Assembly: GCA_943737045.1 (NCBI GenBank)
Contig: CALSFV010000010.1
Coordinates: 310,001-374,000 of the forward strand
Length of the DNA stretch: 64,000 nucleotides
Direction of reading: 5' to 3'
Origin: Parapristionchus giblindavisi
Taxonomy: Eukaryota; Nematoda; Chromadorea; Rhabditida; Diplogasteridae
Shown here: one piece after another, positions 49,701 through 63,600 of the stretch
Layout of the letters: each line of letters begins with the position of its first letter
Numbering within the stretch: position 1 is the first letter of the stretch
Position numbers and translations under genes: made by a program
Notes under the pieces: model-generated
Database searches by the model: none
The model's input: only the letters and a program-made list of their open reading frames with translations
What the model was told of the DNA's origin: nothing

Positions 49701-52700
49701 TTACAAGTCTAATTGTCAATGATACTTATCGAGTAATATACTATGTGAAAGAGGAAAAAATTCTGAATGAGACACACTTCAGGTCATGTCGAGCTGTAAT
49801 ATTTTCCTGCTGCTATAATGACCGAAGTACAAAAGTAGCTTTTACTCTGATATGATCAAGATAACTTGAGAAATATGAAAATGAAAATGAAACCTATCGT
49901 GTCATATACCAAATGAAAGAGCGAAAAATTCTGAATAAGATAAACTGTTTCAAAGTGGTCAGTACGGCCAATATGTAAATTTATCTTTCAATACTCTCTG
50001 TTTTTGGTACAAAATAATTCGTTACAAGTCTAATTGTCAATGATACTTATCGAGAAATATACTATGTGAAAGAGGAAAAAATTCTGAATGAGACACACTT
50101 CAGGTCATGTCGAGCTGTAATATTTTCCTGCTGCTATAATGACCGAAGTACAAAAGTAGCTTTTACTCTGATATGATCAAGATAACTTGAGAAATATGAA
50201 AATGAAAATGAAACCTATCGTGTCATATACCAAATGAAAGAGCGAAAAATTCTGAATAAGATAAACTGTTTCAAAATGGTCAGTACGGCCAATATGTAAA
50301 TTTATCTTTCAATACTCTCTGTTTTTGGTACAAAATAATTCGTTACAAGTCTAATTGTCAATGATACTTATCGAGTAATATGCTATGTGAAAGAGGAAAA
50401 AATTCTGAATGAGACACACTTCAGGTCATGTCGAGCTGTAATATTTTCCTGCTGCTATAATGACCGAAGTACAAAAGTAGCTTTTACTCTGATATGATCA
50501 AGATAACTTGAGAAATATGAAAATGAAAATGAAACCTACCGTGTCATATAACAAATGAAAGAGCGAAAAATTCTGAATAAGATAGACTATTTCAAAGTGG
50601 TCAGTACGGCCAATATGTAAATTTATCTTTCAATACTTTCTTTTTTTGGTACAAAATAATTCGTTACAAGTCTAATTGTCAATGATACTTATCGAGTAAT
50701 ATACTATGTGAAAGAGGAAAAAATTCTGAATGAGACACACTTCAGGTCATGTCGAGCTGTAATATTTTCCTGCTGCTATAATGACCGAAGTACACAAGTA
50801 GCTTTTACTCTGATATGATCAAGATAACTTGAGAAATATGAAAATGAAAATGAAACCTATCGTGTCATATACCAAATGAAAGAGCGAAAAATTCTCAATA
50901 AGATAGACTATTTCAAAGTGGTCAGTACGGCCAATATGTAAATTTATCTTTCAATACTCTCTGTTTTTGGTACAAAATAATTCGTTACAAGTCTAATTGT
51001 CAATGATACTTATCGAGTAATATGCTATGTGAAAGAGGAAAAAATTCTGAATGAGACACACTTCAGGTCATGTCGAGCTGTAATATTTTCCTGCTGCTAT
51101 AATGACCGAAGTACAAAAGTAGCTTTTACTCTGATATGATCAAGATAACTTGAGAAATATGAAAATGAAAATGAAACCTACCGTGTCATATACCAAATGA
51201 AAGAGCGAAAAATTCTCAATAAGATAGACTATTTCAAAGTGGTCAGTACGGCCAATATGTAAATTTATCTTTCAATACTCTCTGTTTTTGGTACAAATTA
51301 ATTCGTTACAAGTCTAATTGTCAATGATACTTATCGAGTAATATGCTATGTGAAAGAGGAAAAAATTCTGAATGAGACACACTTCAGGTCATGTCGAGCT
51401 GTAATATTTTCCTGCTGCTATAATGACCGAAGTACAAAAGTAGCTTTTACTCTGATATGATCAAGATAACTTGAGAAATATGAAAATGAAAATGAAACCT
51501 ACCGTGTCATATAACAAATGAAAGAGCGAAAAATTCTGAATAAGATAGACTATTTCAAAGTGGTCAGTACGGCCAATATGTAAATTTATCTTTCAATACT
51601 TTCTTTTTTTGGTACAAAATAATTCGTTACAAGTCTAATTGTCAATGATACTTATCGAGTAATATACTATGTGAAAGAGGAAAAAATTCTGAATGAGACA
51701 CACTTCAGGTCATGTCGAGCTGTAATATTTTCCTGCTGCTATAATGACCGAAGTACACAAGTAGCTTTTACTCTGATATGATCAAGATAACTTGAGAAAT
51801 ATGAAAATGAAAATGAAACCTATCGTGTCATATACCAAATGAAAGAGCGAAAAATTCTGAATAAGATAGACTATTTCAAAGTGGTCAGTACGGCCAATAT
51901 GTAAATTTATCTTTCAATACTCTCTGTTTTTGGTACAAAATAATTCGTTACAAGTCTAATTGTCAATGATACTTATCGAGTAATATACTATGTGAAAGAG
52001 GAAAAAATTCTGAATGAGACACACTTCAGTTCATGTCGAGCTGTGATATTTTACTGCTGCTATAATGACCGAAGTACAAATGTAGCTTTTACTCTGATAT
52101 GATCAAGATAACTTGAGAAATATGAAAATGAAAATGAAACCTATCGTGTCATATACCAAATGAAAGAGCGAAAAATTCTGAATAAGATAGACTATTTCAA
52201 AGTGGTCAGTACGGCCAATATGTAAATTTATCTTTCAATACTTTCTGTTTTTGGTACAAAATAATTCGTTACAAGTCTAATTGTCAATGATACTTATCGA
52301 GTAATATACTATGTGAAAGAGGAAAAAATTCTGAATGAGACACACTTCAGGTCATGTCGAGCTGTAATATTTTCCTGCTGCTATAATGACCGAAGTACAC
52401 AAGTAGCTTTTACTCTGATATGATCAAGATAACTTGAGAAATATGAAAATGAAAATGAAACCTATCGTGTCATATACCAAATGAAAGAGCGAAAAATTCT
52501 GAATAAGATAGACTATTTCAAAGTGGTCAGTACGGCCAATATGTAAATTTATCTTTCAATACTCTCTGTTTTTGGTACAAAATAATTCGTTACAAGTCTA
52601 ATTGTCAATGATACTTATCGAGTAATATACTATGTGAAAGAGGAAAAAATTCTGAATGAGACACACTTCAGTTCATGTCGAGCTGTGATATTTTACTGCT

Positions 52701-55700
52701 GCTATAATGACCGAAGTACAAATGTAGCTTTTACTCTGATATGATCAAGATAACTTGAGAAATATGAAAATGAAAATGAAACCTATCGTGTCATATACCA
52801 AATGAAAGAGCGAAAAATTCTGAATAAGATAGACTATTTCAAAGTGGTCAGTACGGCCAATATGTAAATTTATCTTTCAATACTTTCTGTTTTTGGTACA
52901 AAATAATTCGTTACAAGTCTAATTGTCAATGATACTTATCGAGTAATATACTATGTGAAAGAGGAAAAAATTCTGAATGAGACACACTTCAGGTCATGTC
53001 GAGCTGTAATATTTTCCTGCTGCTATAATGACCGAAGTACAAAAGTAGCTTTTACTCTGATATGATCAAGATAACTTGAGAAATATGAAAATGAAAATGA
53101 AACCTATCGTGTCATATACCAAATGAAAGAGCGAAAAATTCTGAATAAGATAAACTGTTTCAAAGTGGTCAGTACGGCCAATATGTAAATTTATCTTTCA
53201 ATACTCTCTGTTTTTGGTACAAAATAATTCGTTACAAGTCTAATTGTCAATGATACTTATCGAGTAATATGCTATGTGAAAGAGGAAAAAATTCTGAATG
53301 AGACACACTTCAGGTCATGTCGAGCTGTAATATTTTCCTGCTGCTATAATGACCGAAGTACAAAAGTAGCTTTTACTCTGATATGATCAAGATAACTTGA
53401 GAAATATGAAAATGAAAATGAAACCTACCGTGTCATATAACAAATGAAAGAGCGAAAAATTCTGAATAAGATAGACTATTTCAAAGTGGTCAGTACGGCC
53501 AATATGTAAATTTATCTTTCAATACTTTCTTTTTTTGGTACAAAATAATTCGTTACAAGTCTAATTGTCAATGATACTTATCGAGTAATATACTATGTGA
53601 AAGAGGAAAAAATTCTGAATGAGACACACTTCAGGTCATGTCGAGCTGTAATATTTTCCTGCTGCTATAATGACCGAAGTACACAAGTAGCTTTTACTCT
53701 GATATGATCAAGATAACTTGAGAAATATGAAAATGAAAATGAAACCTATCGTGTCATATACCAAATGAAAGAGCGAAAAATTCTCAATAAGATAGACTAT
53801 TTCAAAGTGGTCAGTACGGCCAATATGTAAATTTATCTTTCAATACTCTCTGTTTTTGGTACAAAATAATTCGTTACAAGTCTAATTGTCAATGATACTT
53901 ATCGAGTAATATGCTATGTGAAAGAGGAAAAAATTCTGAATGAGACACACTTCAGGTCATGTCGAGCTGTAATATTTTCCTGCTGCTATAATGACCGAAG
54001 TACAAAAGTAGCTTTTACTCTGATATGATCAAGATAACTTGAGAAATATGAAAATGAAAATGAAACCTATCGTGTCATATACCAAATGAAAGAGCGAAAA
54101 ATTCTGAATAAGATAGACTATTTCAAAGTGGTCAGTACGGCCAATATGTAAATTTATCTTTCAATACTTTCTGTTTTTGGTACAAAATAATTCGTTACAA
54201 GTCTAATTGTCAATGATACTTATCGAGTAATATACTATGTGAAAGAGGAAAAAATTCTGAATGAGACACACTTCAGGTCATGTCGAGCTGTAATATTTTC
54301 CTGCTGCTATAATGACCGAAGTACAAAAGTAGCTTTTACTCTGATATGATCAAGATAACTTGAGAAATATGAAAATGAAAATGAAACCTATCGTGTCATA
54401 TACCAAATGAAAGAGCGAAAAATTCTGAATAAGATAAACTGTTTCAAAGTGGTCAGTACGGCCAATATGTAAATTTATCTTTCAATACTCTCTGTTTTTG
54501 GTACAAAATAATTCGTTACAAGTCTAATTGTCAATGATACTTATCGAGAAATATACTATGTGAAAGAGGAAAAAATTCTGAATGAGACACACTTCAGGTC
54601 ATGTCGAGCTGTAATATTTTCCTGCTGCTATAATGACCGAAGTACAAAAGTAGCTTTTACTCTGATATGATCAAGATAACTTGAGAAATATGAAAATGAA
54701 AATGAAACCTATCGTGTCATATACCAAATGAAAGAGCGAAAAATTCTGAATAAGATAAACTGTTTCAAAATGGTCAGTACGGCCAATATGTAAATTTATC
54801 TTTCAATACTCTCTGTTTTTGGTACAAAATAATTCGTTACAAGTCTAATTGTCAATGATACTTATCGAGTAATATGCTATGTGAAAGAGGAAAAAATTCT
54901 GAATGAGACACACTTCAGGTCATGTCGAGCTGTAATATTTTCCTGCTGCTATAATGACCGAAGTACAAAAGTAGCTTTTACTCTGATATGATCAAGATAA
55001 CTTGAGAAATATGAAAATGAAAATGAAACCTACCGTGTCATATAACAAATGAAAGAGCGAAAAATTCTGAATAAGATAGACTATTTCAAAGTGGTCAGTA
55101 CGGCCAATATGTAAATTTATCTTTCAATACTTTCTTTTTTTGGTACAAAATAATTCGTTACAAGTCTAATTGTCAATGATACTTATCGAGTAATATACTA
55201 TGTGAAAGAGGAAAAAATTCTGAATGAGACACACTTCAGGTCATGTCGAGCTGTAATATTTTCCTGCTGCTATAATGACCGAAGTACACAAGTAGCTTTT
55301 ACTCTGATATGATCAAGATAACTTGAGAAATATGAAAATGAAAATGAAACCTATCGTGTCATATACCAAATGAAAGAGCGAAAAATTCTCAATAAGATAG
55401 ACTATTTCAAAGTGGTCAGTACGGCCAATATGTAAATTTATCTTTCAATACTCTCTGTTTTTGGTACAAAATAATTCGTTACAAGTCTAATTGTCAATGA
55501 TACTTATCGAGTAATATGCTATGTGAAAGAGGAAAAAATTCTGAATGAGACACACTTCAGGTCATGTCGAGCTGTAATATTTTCCTGCTGCTATAATGAC
55601 CGAAGTACAAAAGTAGCTTTTACTCTGATATGATCAAGATAACTTGAGAAATATGAAAATGAAAATGAAACCTATCGTGTCATATACCAAATGAAAGAGC

Positions 55701-56653
55701 GAAAAATTCTGAATAAGATAGACTATTTCAAAGTGGTCAGTACGGCCAATATGTAAATTTATCTTTCAATACTTTCTGTTTTTGGTACAAAATAATTCGT
55801 TACAAGTCTAATTGTCAATGATACTTATCGAGTAATATACTATGTGAAAGAGGAAAAAATTCTGAATGAGACGCACTTCAGGTCATGTCGAGCTGTAATA
55901 TTTTCCTGCTGCTATAATGACCGAAGTACAAAAGTAGCTTTTACTCTGATATGATCAAGATAACTTGAGAAATATGAAAATGAAAATGAAACCTATCGTG
56001 TCATATACCAAATGAAAGAGCGAAAAATTCTGAATAAGATAAACTGTTTCAAAGTGGTCAGTACGGCCAATATGTAAATTTATCTTTCAATACTCTCTGT
56101 TTTTGGTACAAAATAATTCGTTACAAGTCTAATTGTCAATGATACTTATCGAGAAATATACTATGTGAAAGAGGAAAAAATTCTGAATGAGACACACTTC
56201 AGGTCATGTCGAGCTGTAATATTTTCCTGCTGCTATAATGACCGAAGTACAAAAGTAGCTTTTACTCTGATATGATCAAGATAACTTGAGAAATATGAAA
56301 ATGAAAATGAAACCTATCGTGTCATATACCAAATGAAAGAGCGAAAAATTCTGAATAAGATAAACTGTTTCAAAGTGGTCAGTACGGCCAATATGTAAAT
56401 TTATCTTTCAATACTCTCTGTTTTTGGTACAAAATAATTCGTTACAAGTCTAATTGTCAATGATACTTATCGAGAAATATACTATGTGAAAGAGGAAAAA
56501 ATTTTGAATGAGACACACTTCAGGTCATGTCGAGCTGTGATATTTTACTGCTGCTATAATGACCGAAGTACAAAAGTAGCTTTTACTCTGATATGATCAA
56601 GATAACTTGAGAAATATGAAAATGAAAATGAAACCTATCGTGTCATATACCAA
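46703..56653 (+). repeat. Length-homogeneous satellite domain with 1284-, 1605- and 642-bp higher-order spacings
   Basis: Thirty-one consecutive units, all 321 bp, with no 314-bp unit. The marker pair CTTTCTTTTTTTGG plus GTACACAAG occurs in units starting at 47987, 49271, 50555, 51518, 53444 and 55049 (steps of 4, 4, 3, 6 and 5 monomers). The first four of those units and the two later ones follow CATATAACAAATG or a CCTACCGTG unit. 53444-55048 is repeated as 55049-56653 (five units, 1605 bp), diverging in the last. 51839-52480 is repeated as 52481-53122 (two units, marker CAAATGTAG). Mixed spacings of one module suggest repeated unequal exchange. Confidence 0.8.
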
Positions 56654-57616
56654 ATGAAAGAGCGAAAAATTCTGAATAAGATAAACTATTTCAAAGTGGT
56701 CAGTACGGCCAATATGTAAATTTATCTTTCAATACTCTCTGTTTTTGGTGCAAAATAATTCGTTACAAGTCTAATTGTCAATGATACTTATTGAGTAATA
56801 TACTATGTGAAAGAGGAAAAAATTCTGAATGAGACACACTTCAGGTCATGTCGAGCTGTAATATTTTCCTGCTGCTATAATGACCGAAGTACAAAAGTAG
56901 CTTTTACTCTGATATGATCAAGATAACTAGAGAAATATGAAAATGAAAATGAAACCTATCGTGTCATATACCAAATGAAAGAGCGAAAAATTCTGAATAA
57001 GATAGACTATTTCAAAATGGTCAGTACGGCCAATATGTAAATTTATCTTTCAATACTCTCTGTTTTTGGTACAAAATAATTCGTTACAAGTCTAATTGTC
57101 AATGATACTTATCGAATAATATACTATGTGAAAGAGGAAAAAATTCTGAATGAGACACACTTCAGGTCATGTCGAGCTGTAATATTTTCCTGCTGCTATA
57201 ATGACCGAAGTACAAAAGTAGCTTTTACTCTGATATGATCAAGATAACTTGAGAAATATGAAAATGAAAATGAAACCTATCGTGTCATATGCCAAATGAA
57301 AGAGCGAAAAATTCTGAATAAGATAAACTATTTCAAAGTGGTCAGTACGGCCAATATGTAAATTTATCTTTCAATACTCTCTGTTTTTGGTGCAAAATAA
57401 TTCGTTACAAGTCTAATTGTCAATGATACTTATCGAGTAATATACTATGTGAAAGAGGAAAAAATTCTGAATGAGACACACTTCAGGTCATGTCGAGCTG
57501 TGATATTTTACTGCTGCTATAATGACCGAAGTACAAAAGTAGCTTTTACTCTGATATGATCAAGATAACTTGAGAAATATGAAAATGAAAATGAAACCTA
57601 TCGTGTCATATACCAA

Positions 57617-60600
57617 ATGAAAGAGCGAAAAATTCTGAATAAGATAGACTATTTCAAAATGGTCAGTACGGCCAATATGTAAATTTATCTTTCAATACTC
57701 TCTGTTTTTGGTACAAAATAATTCGTTACAAGTCTAATTGTCAATGATACTAATCGAGAAATATACTATGTTAAAGCGGAAAGATTTCTGAATGAGACAC
57801 ACTTCAGGTCATGTCGAGCTGTGATATTTTACTGCTGCTATAATGACCGAAGTACAAAAGTAGCTTTTACTCTGATATGATCAAGATAACTTGAGAAATA
57901 TGAAAATGAAAATGAAACCTATCGTGTCATATACCAAATGAAAGAGCGAAAAATTCTGAATAAGATAGACTATTTCAAAATGGTCAGTACGGCCAATATG
58001 TAAATTTATCTTTCAATACTCTCTGTTTTTGGTACAAAATAATTCGTTACAAGTCTAATTGTCAATGATACTAATCGAGAAATATACTATGTTAAAGCGG
58101 AAAGATTTCTGAATGAGACACATCAGGTCATGTCGAGCTGTGATATTTTACTGCTGCTATAATGACCGAAGTACAAAAGTAGCTTTTACTCTGATATGAT
58201 CAAGATAACTTGAGAAATATGAAAATGAAAATGAAACCTATCGTGTCATATACCAAATGAAAGAGCGAAAAATTCTGAATAAGATAAACTATTTCAAAGT
58301 GGTCAGTACGGCCAATATGTAAATTTATCTTTCAATACTCTCTGTTTTTGGTACAAAATAATTCGTTACAAGTCTAATTGTCAATGATACTTATCAAGTA
58401 ATATACTATGTGAAAGAGGAAAAAATTCTGAATGAGACACACTTCAGGTCATGTCGAGCTGTGATATTTTACTGCTGCTATAATGACCGAAGTACAAAAG
58501 TAGCTTTTACTCTGATATGATCAAGATAACTTGAGAAATATGAAAATGAAAATGAAACCTATCGTGTCATATGCCAAATGAAAGAGCGAAAAATTCTGAA
58601 TAAGATAGACTATTTCAAAATGGTCAGTACGGCCAATATGTAAATTTATCTTTCAATACTCTCTGTTTTTGGTACAAAATAATTCGTTACAAGTCTAATT
58701 GTCAATGATACTTATCGAATAATATACTATGTGAAAGAGGAAAAAATTCTGAATGAGACACACTTCAGGTCATGTCGAGCTGTAATATTTTCCTGCTGCT
58801 ATAATGACCGAAGTACAAAAGTAGCTTTTACTCTGATATGATCAAGATAACTTGAGAAATATGAAAATGAAAATGAAACCTATCGTGTCATATGCCAAAT
58901 GAAAGAGCGAAAAATTCTGAATAAGATAAACTATTTCAAAGTGGTCAGTACGGCCAATATGTAAATTTATCTTTCAATACTCTCTGTTTTTGGTGCAAAA
59001 TAATTCGTTACAAGTCTAATTGTCAATGATACTTATCGAGTAATATACTATGTGAAAGAGGAAAAAATTCTGAATGAGACACACTTCAGGTCATGTCGAG
59101 CTGTGATATTTTACTGCTGCTATAATGACCGAAGTACAAAAGTAGCTTTTACTCTGATATGATCAAGATAACTTGAGAAATATGAAAATGAAAATGAAAC
59201 CTATCGTGTCATATACCAAATGAAAGAGCGAAAAATTCTGAATAAGATAGACTATTTCAAAATGGTCAGTACGGCCAATATGTAAATTTATCTTTCAATA
59301 CTCTCTGTTTTTGGTACAAAATAATTCGTTACAAGTCTAATTGTCAATGATACTAATCGAGAAATATACTATGTTAAAGCGGAAAGATTTCTGAATGAGA
59401 CACACTTCAGGTCATGTCGAGCTGTGATATTTTACTGCTGCTATAATGACCGAAGTACAAAAGTAGCTTTTACTCTGATATGATCAAGATAACTTGAGAA
59501 ATATGAAAATGAAAATGAAACCTATCGTGTCATATACCAAATGAAAGAGCGAAAAATTCTGAATAAGATAGACTATTTCAAAATGGTCAGTACGGCCAAT
59601 ATGTAAATTTATCTTTCAATACTCTCTGTTTTTGGTACAAAATAATTCGTTACAAGTCTAATTGTCAATGATACTAATCGAGAAATATACTATGTTAAAG
59701 CGGAAAGATTTCTGAATGAGACACATCAGGTCATGTCGAGCTGTGATATTTTACTGCTGCTATAATGACCGAAGTACAAAAGTAGCTTTTACTCTGATAT
59801 GATCAAGATAACTTGAGAAATATGAAAATGAAAATGAAACCTATCGTGTCATATACCAAATGAAAGAGCGAAAAATTCTGAATAAGATAAACTATTTCAA
59901 AGTGGTCAGTACGGCCAATATGTAAATTTATCTTTCAATACTCTCTGTTTTTGGTACAAAATAATTCGTTACAAGTCTAATTGTCAATGATACTTATCAA
60001 GTAATATACTATGTGAAAGAGGAAAAAATTCTGAATGAGACACACTTCAGGTCATGTCGAGCTGTGATATTTTACTGCTGCTATAATGACCGAAGTACAA
60101 AAGTAGCTTTTACTCTGATATGATCAAGATAACTTGAGAAATATGAAAATGAAAATGAAACCTATCGTGTCATATGCCAAATGAAAGAGCGAAAAATTCT
60201 GAATAAGATAAACTATGTCAAAGTGGTCAGTACGGCCAATATGTAAATTTATCTTTCAATACTCTCTGTTTTTGGTACAAAATAATTCGTTACAAGTCTA
60301 ATTGTCAATGATACTAATCGAGAAATATACTATGTTAAAGCGGAAAGATTTCTGAATGAGACACACTTCAGGTCATGTCGAGCTGTGATATTTTACTGCT
60401 GCTATAATGACCGAAGTACAAAAGTAGCTTTTACTCTGATATGATCAAGATAACTTGAGAAATATGAAAATGAAAATGAAACCTATCGTGTCATATGCCA
60501 AATGAAAGAGCGAAAAATTCTGAATAAGATAAACTATTTCAAAGTGGTCAGTACGGCCAATATGTAAATTTATCTTTCAATACTCTCTGTTTTTGGTGCA

Positions 60601-63600
60601 AAATAATTCGTTACAAGTCTAATTGTCAATGATACTTATCGAGTAATATACTATGTGAAAGAGGAAAAAATTCTGAATGAGACACACTTCAGGTCATGTC
60701 GAGCTGTGATATTTTACTGCTGCTATAATGACCGAAGTACAAAAGTAGCTTTTACTCTGATATGATCAAGATAACTTGAGAAATATGAAAATGAAAATGA
60801 AACCTATCGTGTCATATACCAAATGAAAGAGCGAAAAATTCTGAATAAGATAGACTATTTCAAAATGGTCAGTACGGCCAATATGTAAATTTATCTTTCA
60901 ATACTCTCTGTTTTTGGTACAAAATAATTCGTTACAAGTCTAATTGTCAATGATACTAATCGAGAAATATACTATGTTAAAGCGGAAAGATTTCTGAATG
61001 AGACACACTTCAGGTCATGTCGAGCTGTGATATTTTACTGCTGCTATAATGACCGAAGTACAAAAGTAGCTTTTACTCTGATATGATCAAGATAACTTGA
61101 GAAATATGAAAATGAAAATGAAACCTATCGTGTCATATACCAAATGAAAGAGCGAAAAATTCTGAATAAGATAGACTATTTCAAAATGGTCAGTACGGCC
61201 AATATGTAAATTTATCTTTCAATACTCTCTGTTTTTGGTACAAAATAATTCGTTACAAGTCTAATTGTCAATGATACTAATCGAGAAATATACTATGTTA
61301 AAGCGGAAAGATTTCTGAATGAGACACACTTCAGGTCATGTCGAGCTGTGATATTTTACTGCTGCTATAATGACCGAAGTACAAAAGTAGCTTTTACTCT
61401 GATATGATCAAGATAACTTGAGAAATATGAAAATGAAAATGAAACCTATCGTGTCATATACCAAATGAAAGAGCGAAAAATTCTGAATAAGATAAACTAT
61501 TTCAAAGTGGTCAGTACGGCCAATATGTAAATTTATCTTTCAATACTCTCTGTTTTTGGTACAAAATAATTCGTTACAAGTCTAATTGTCAATGATACTT
61601 ATCAAGTAATATACTATGTGAAAGAGGAAAAAATTCTGAATGAGACACACTTCAGGTCATGTCGAGCTGTGATATTTTACTGCTGCTATAATGACCGAAG
61701 TACAAAAGTAGCTTTTACTCTGATATGAACAAGATAACTTGAGAAATATGAAAATGAAAATGAAACCTATCGTGTCATATTCCAAATGAAAGAGCGAAAA
61801 ATTCTGAATAAGATAAACTATTTCAAAGTGGTCAGTACGGCCAATATGTAAATTTATCTTTCAGTACTCTCTGTTTTTGGTACAAAATAAAATTCGTTAC
61901 AAGTCTAATTGTCAATGATACTAATCGAGAAATATACTATGTTAAAGAGGAAAGATTTCTGAATGAGACACACTTCAGGTCATGTCGAGCTGTAATATTT
62001 TCCTGCTGCTATAATGACCGAAGTACAAAAGTAGCTTTTACTCTGATATGATCAAGATAACTTGAGAAATATGAAAATGAAAATGAAACCTATCGTGTCA
62101 TATGCCAAATGAAAGAGCGAAAAATTCTGAATAAGATAAACTATTTCAAAGTGGTCAGTACGGCCAATATGTAAATTTATCTTTCAATACTCTCTGTTTT
62201 TGGTGCAAAATAATTCGTTACAAGTCTAATTGTCAATGATACTTATCGAGTAATATACTATGTGAAAGAGGAAAAAATTCTGAATGAGACACACTTCAGG
62301 TCATGTCGAGCTGTGATATTTTACTGCTGCTATAATGACCGAAGTACAAAAGTAGCTTTTACTCTGATATGATCAAGATAACTTGAGAAATATGAAAATG
62401 AAAATGAAACCTATCGTGTCATATACCAAATGAAAGAGCGAAAAATTCTGAATAAGATAGACTATTTCAAAATGGTCAGTACGGCCAATATGTAAATTTA
62501 TCTTTCAATACTCTCTGTTTTTGGTACAAAATAATTCGTTACAAGTCTAATTGTCAATGATACTAATCGAGAAATATACTATGTTAAAGCGGAAAGATTT
62601 CTGAATGAGACACACTTCAGGTCATGTCGAGCTGTGATATTTTACTGCTGCTATAATGACCGAAGTACAAAAGTAGCTTTTACTCTGATATGATCAAGAT
62701 AACTTGAGAAATATGAAAATGAAAATGAAACCTATCGTGTCATATACCAAATGAAAGAGCGAAAAATTCTGAATAAGATAGACTATTTCAAAATGGTCAG
62801 TACGGCCAATATGTAAATTTATCTTTCAATACTCTCTGTTTTTGGTACAAAATAATTCGTTACAAGTCTAATTGTCAATGATACTAATCGAGAAATATAC
62901 TATGTTAAAGCGGAAAGATTTCTGAATGAGACACACTTCAGGTCATGTCGAGCTGTGATATTTTACTGCTGCTATAATGACCGAAGTACAAAAGTAGCTT
63001 TTACTCTGATATGATCAAGATAACTTGAGAAATATGAAAATGAAAATGAAACCTATCGTGTCATATACCAAATGAAAGAGCGAAAAATTCTGAATAAGAT
63101 AAACTATTTCAAAGTGGTCAGTACGGCCAATATGTAAATTTATCTTTCAATACTCTCTGTTTTTGGTACAAAATAATTCGTTACAAGTCTAATTGTCAAT
63201 GATACTTATCAAGTAATATACTATGTTAAAGAGGAAAAAATTCTGAATGAGACACACTTCAGGTCATGTCGAGCTGTGATATTTTACTGCTGCTATAATG
63301 ACCGAAGTACAAAAGTAGCTTTTACTCTGATATGATCAAGATAACTTGAGAAATATGAAAATGAAAATGAAACCTATCGTGTCATATACCAAATGAAAGA
63401 GCGAAAAATTCTGAATAAGATAAACTATTTCAAAGTGGTCAGTACGGCCAATATGTAAATTTATCTTTCAATACTCTCTGTTTTTGGTACAAAATAATTC
63501 GTTACAAGTCTAATTGTCAATGATACTTATCAAGTAATATACTATGTGAAAGAGGAAAAAATTCTGAATGAGACACACTTCAGGTCATGTCGAGCTGTGA

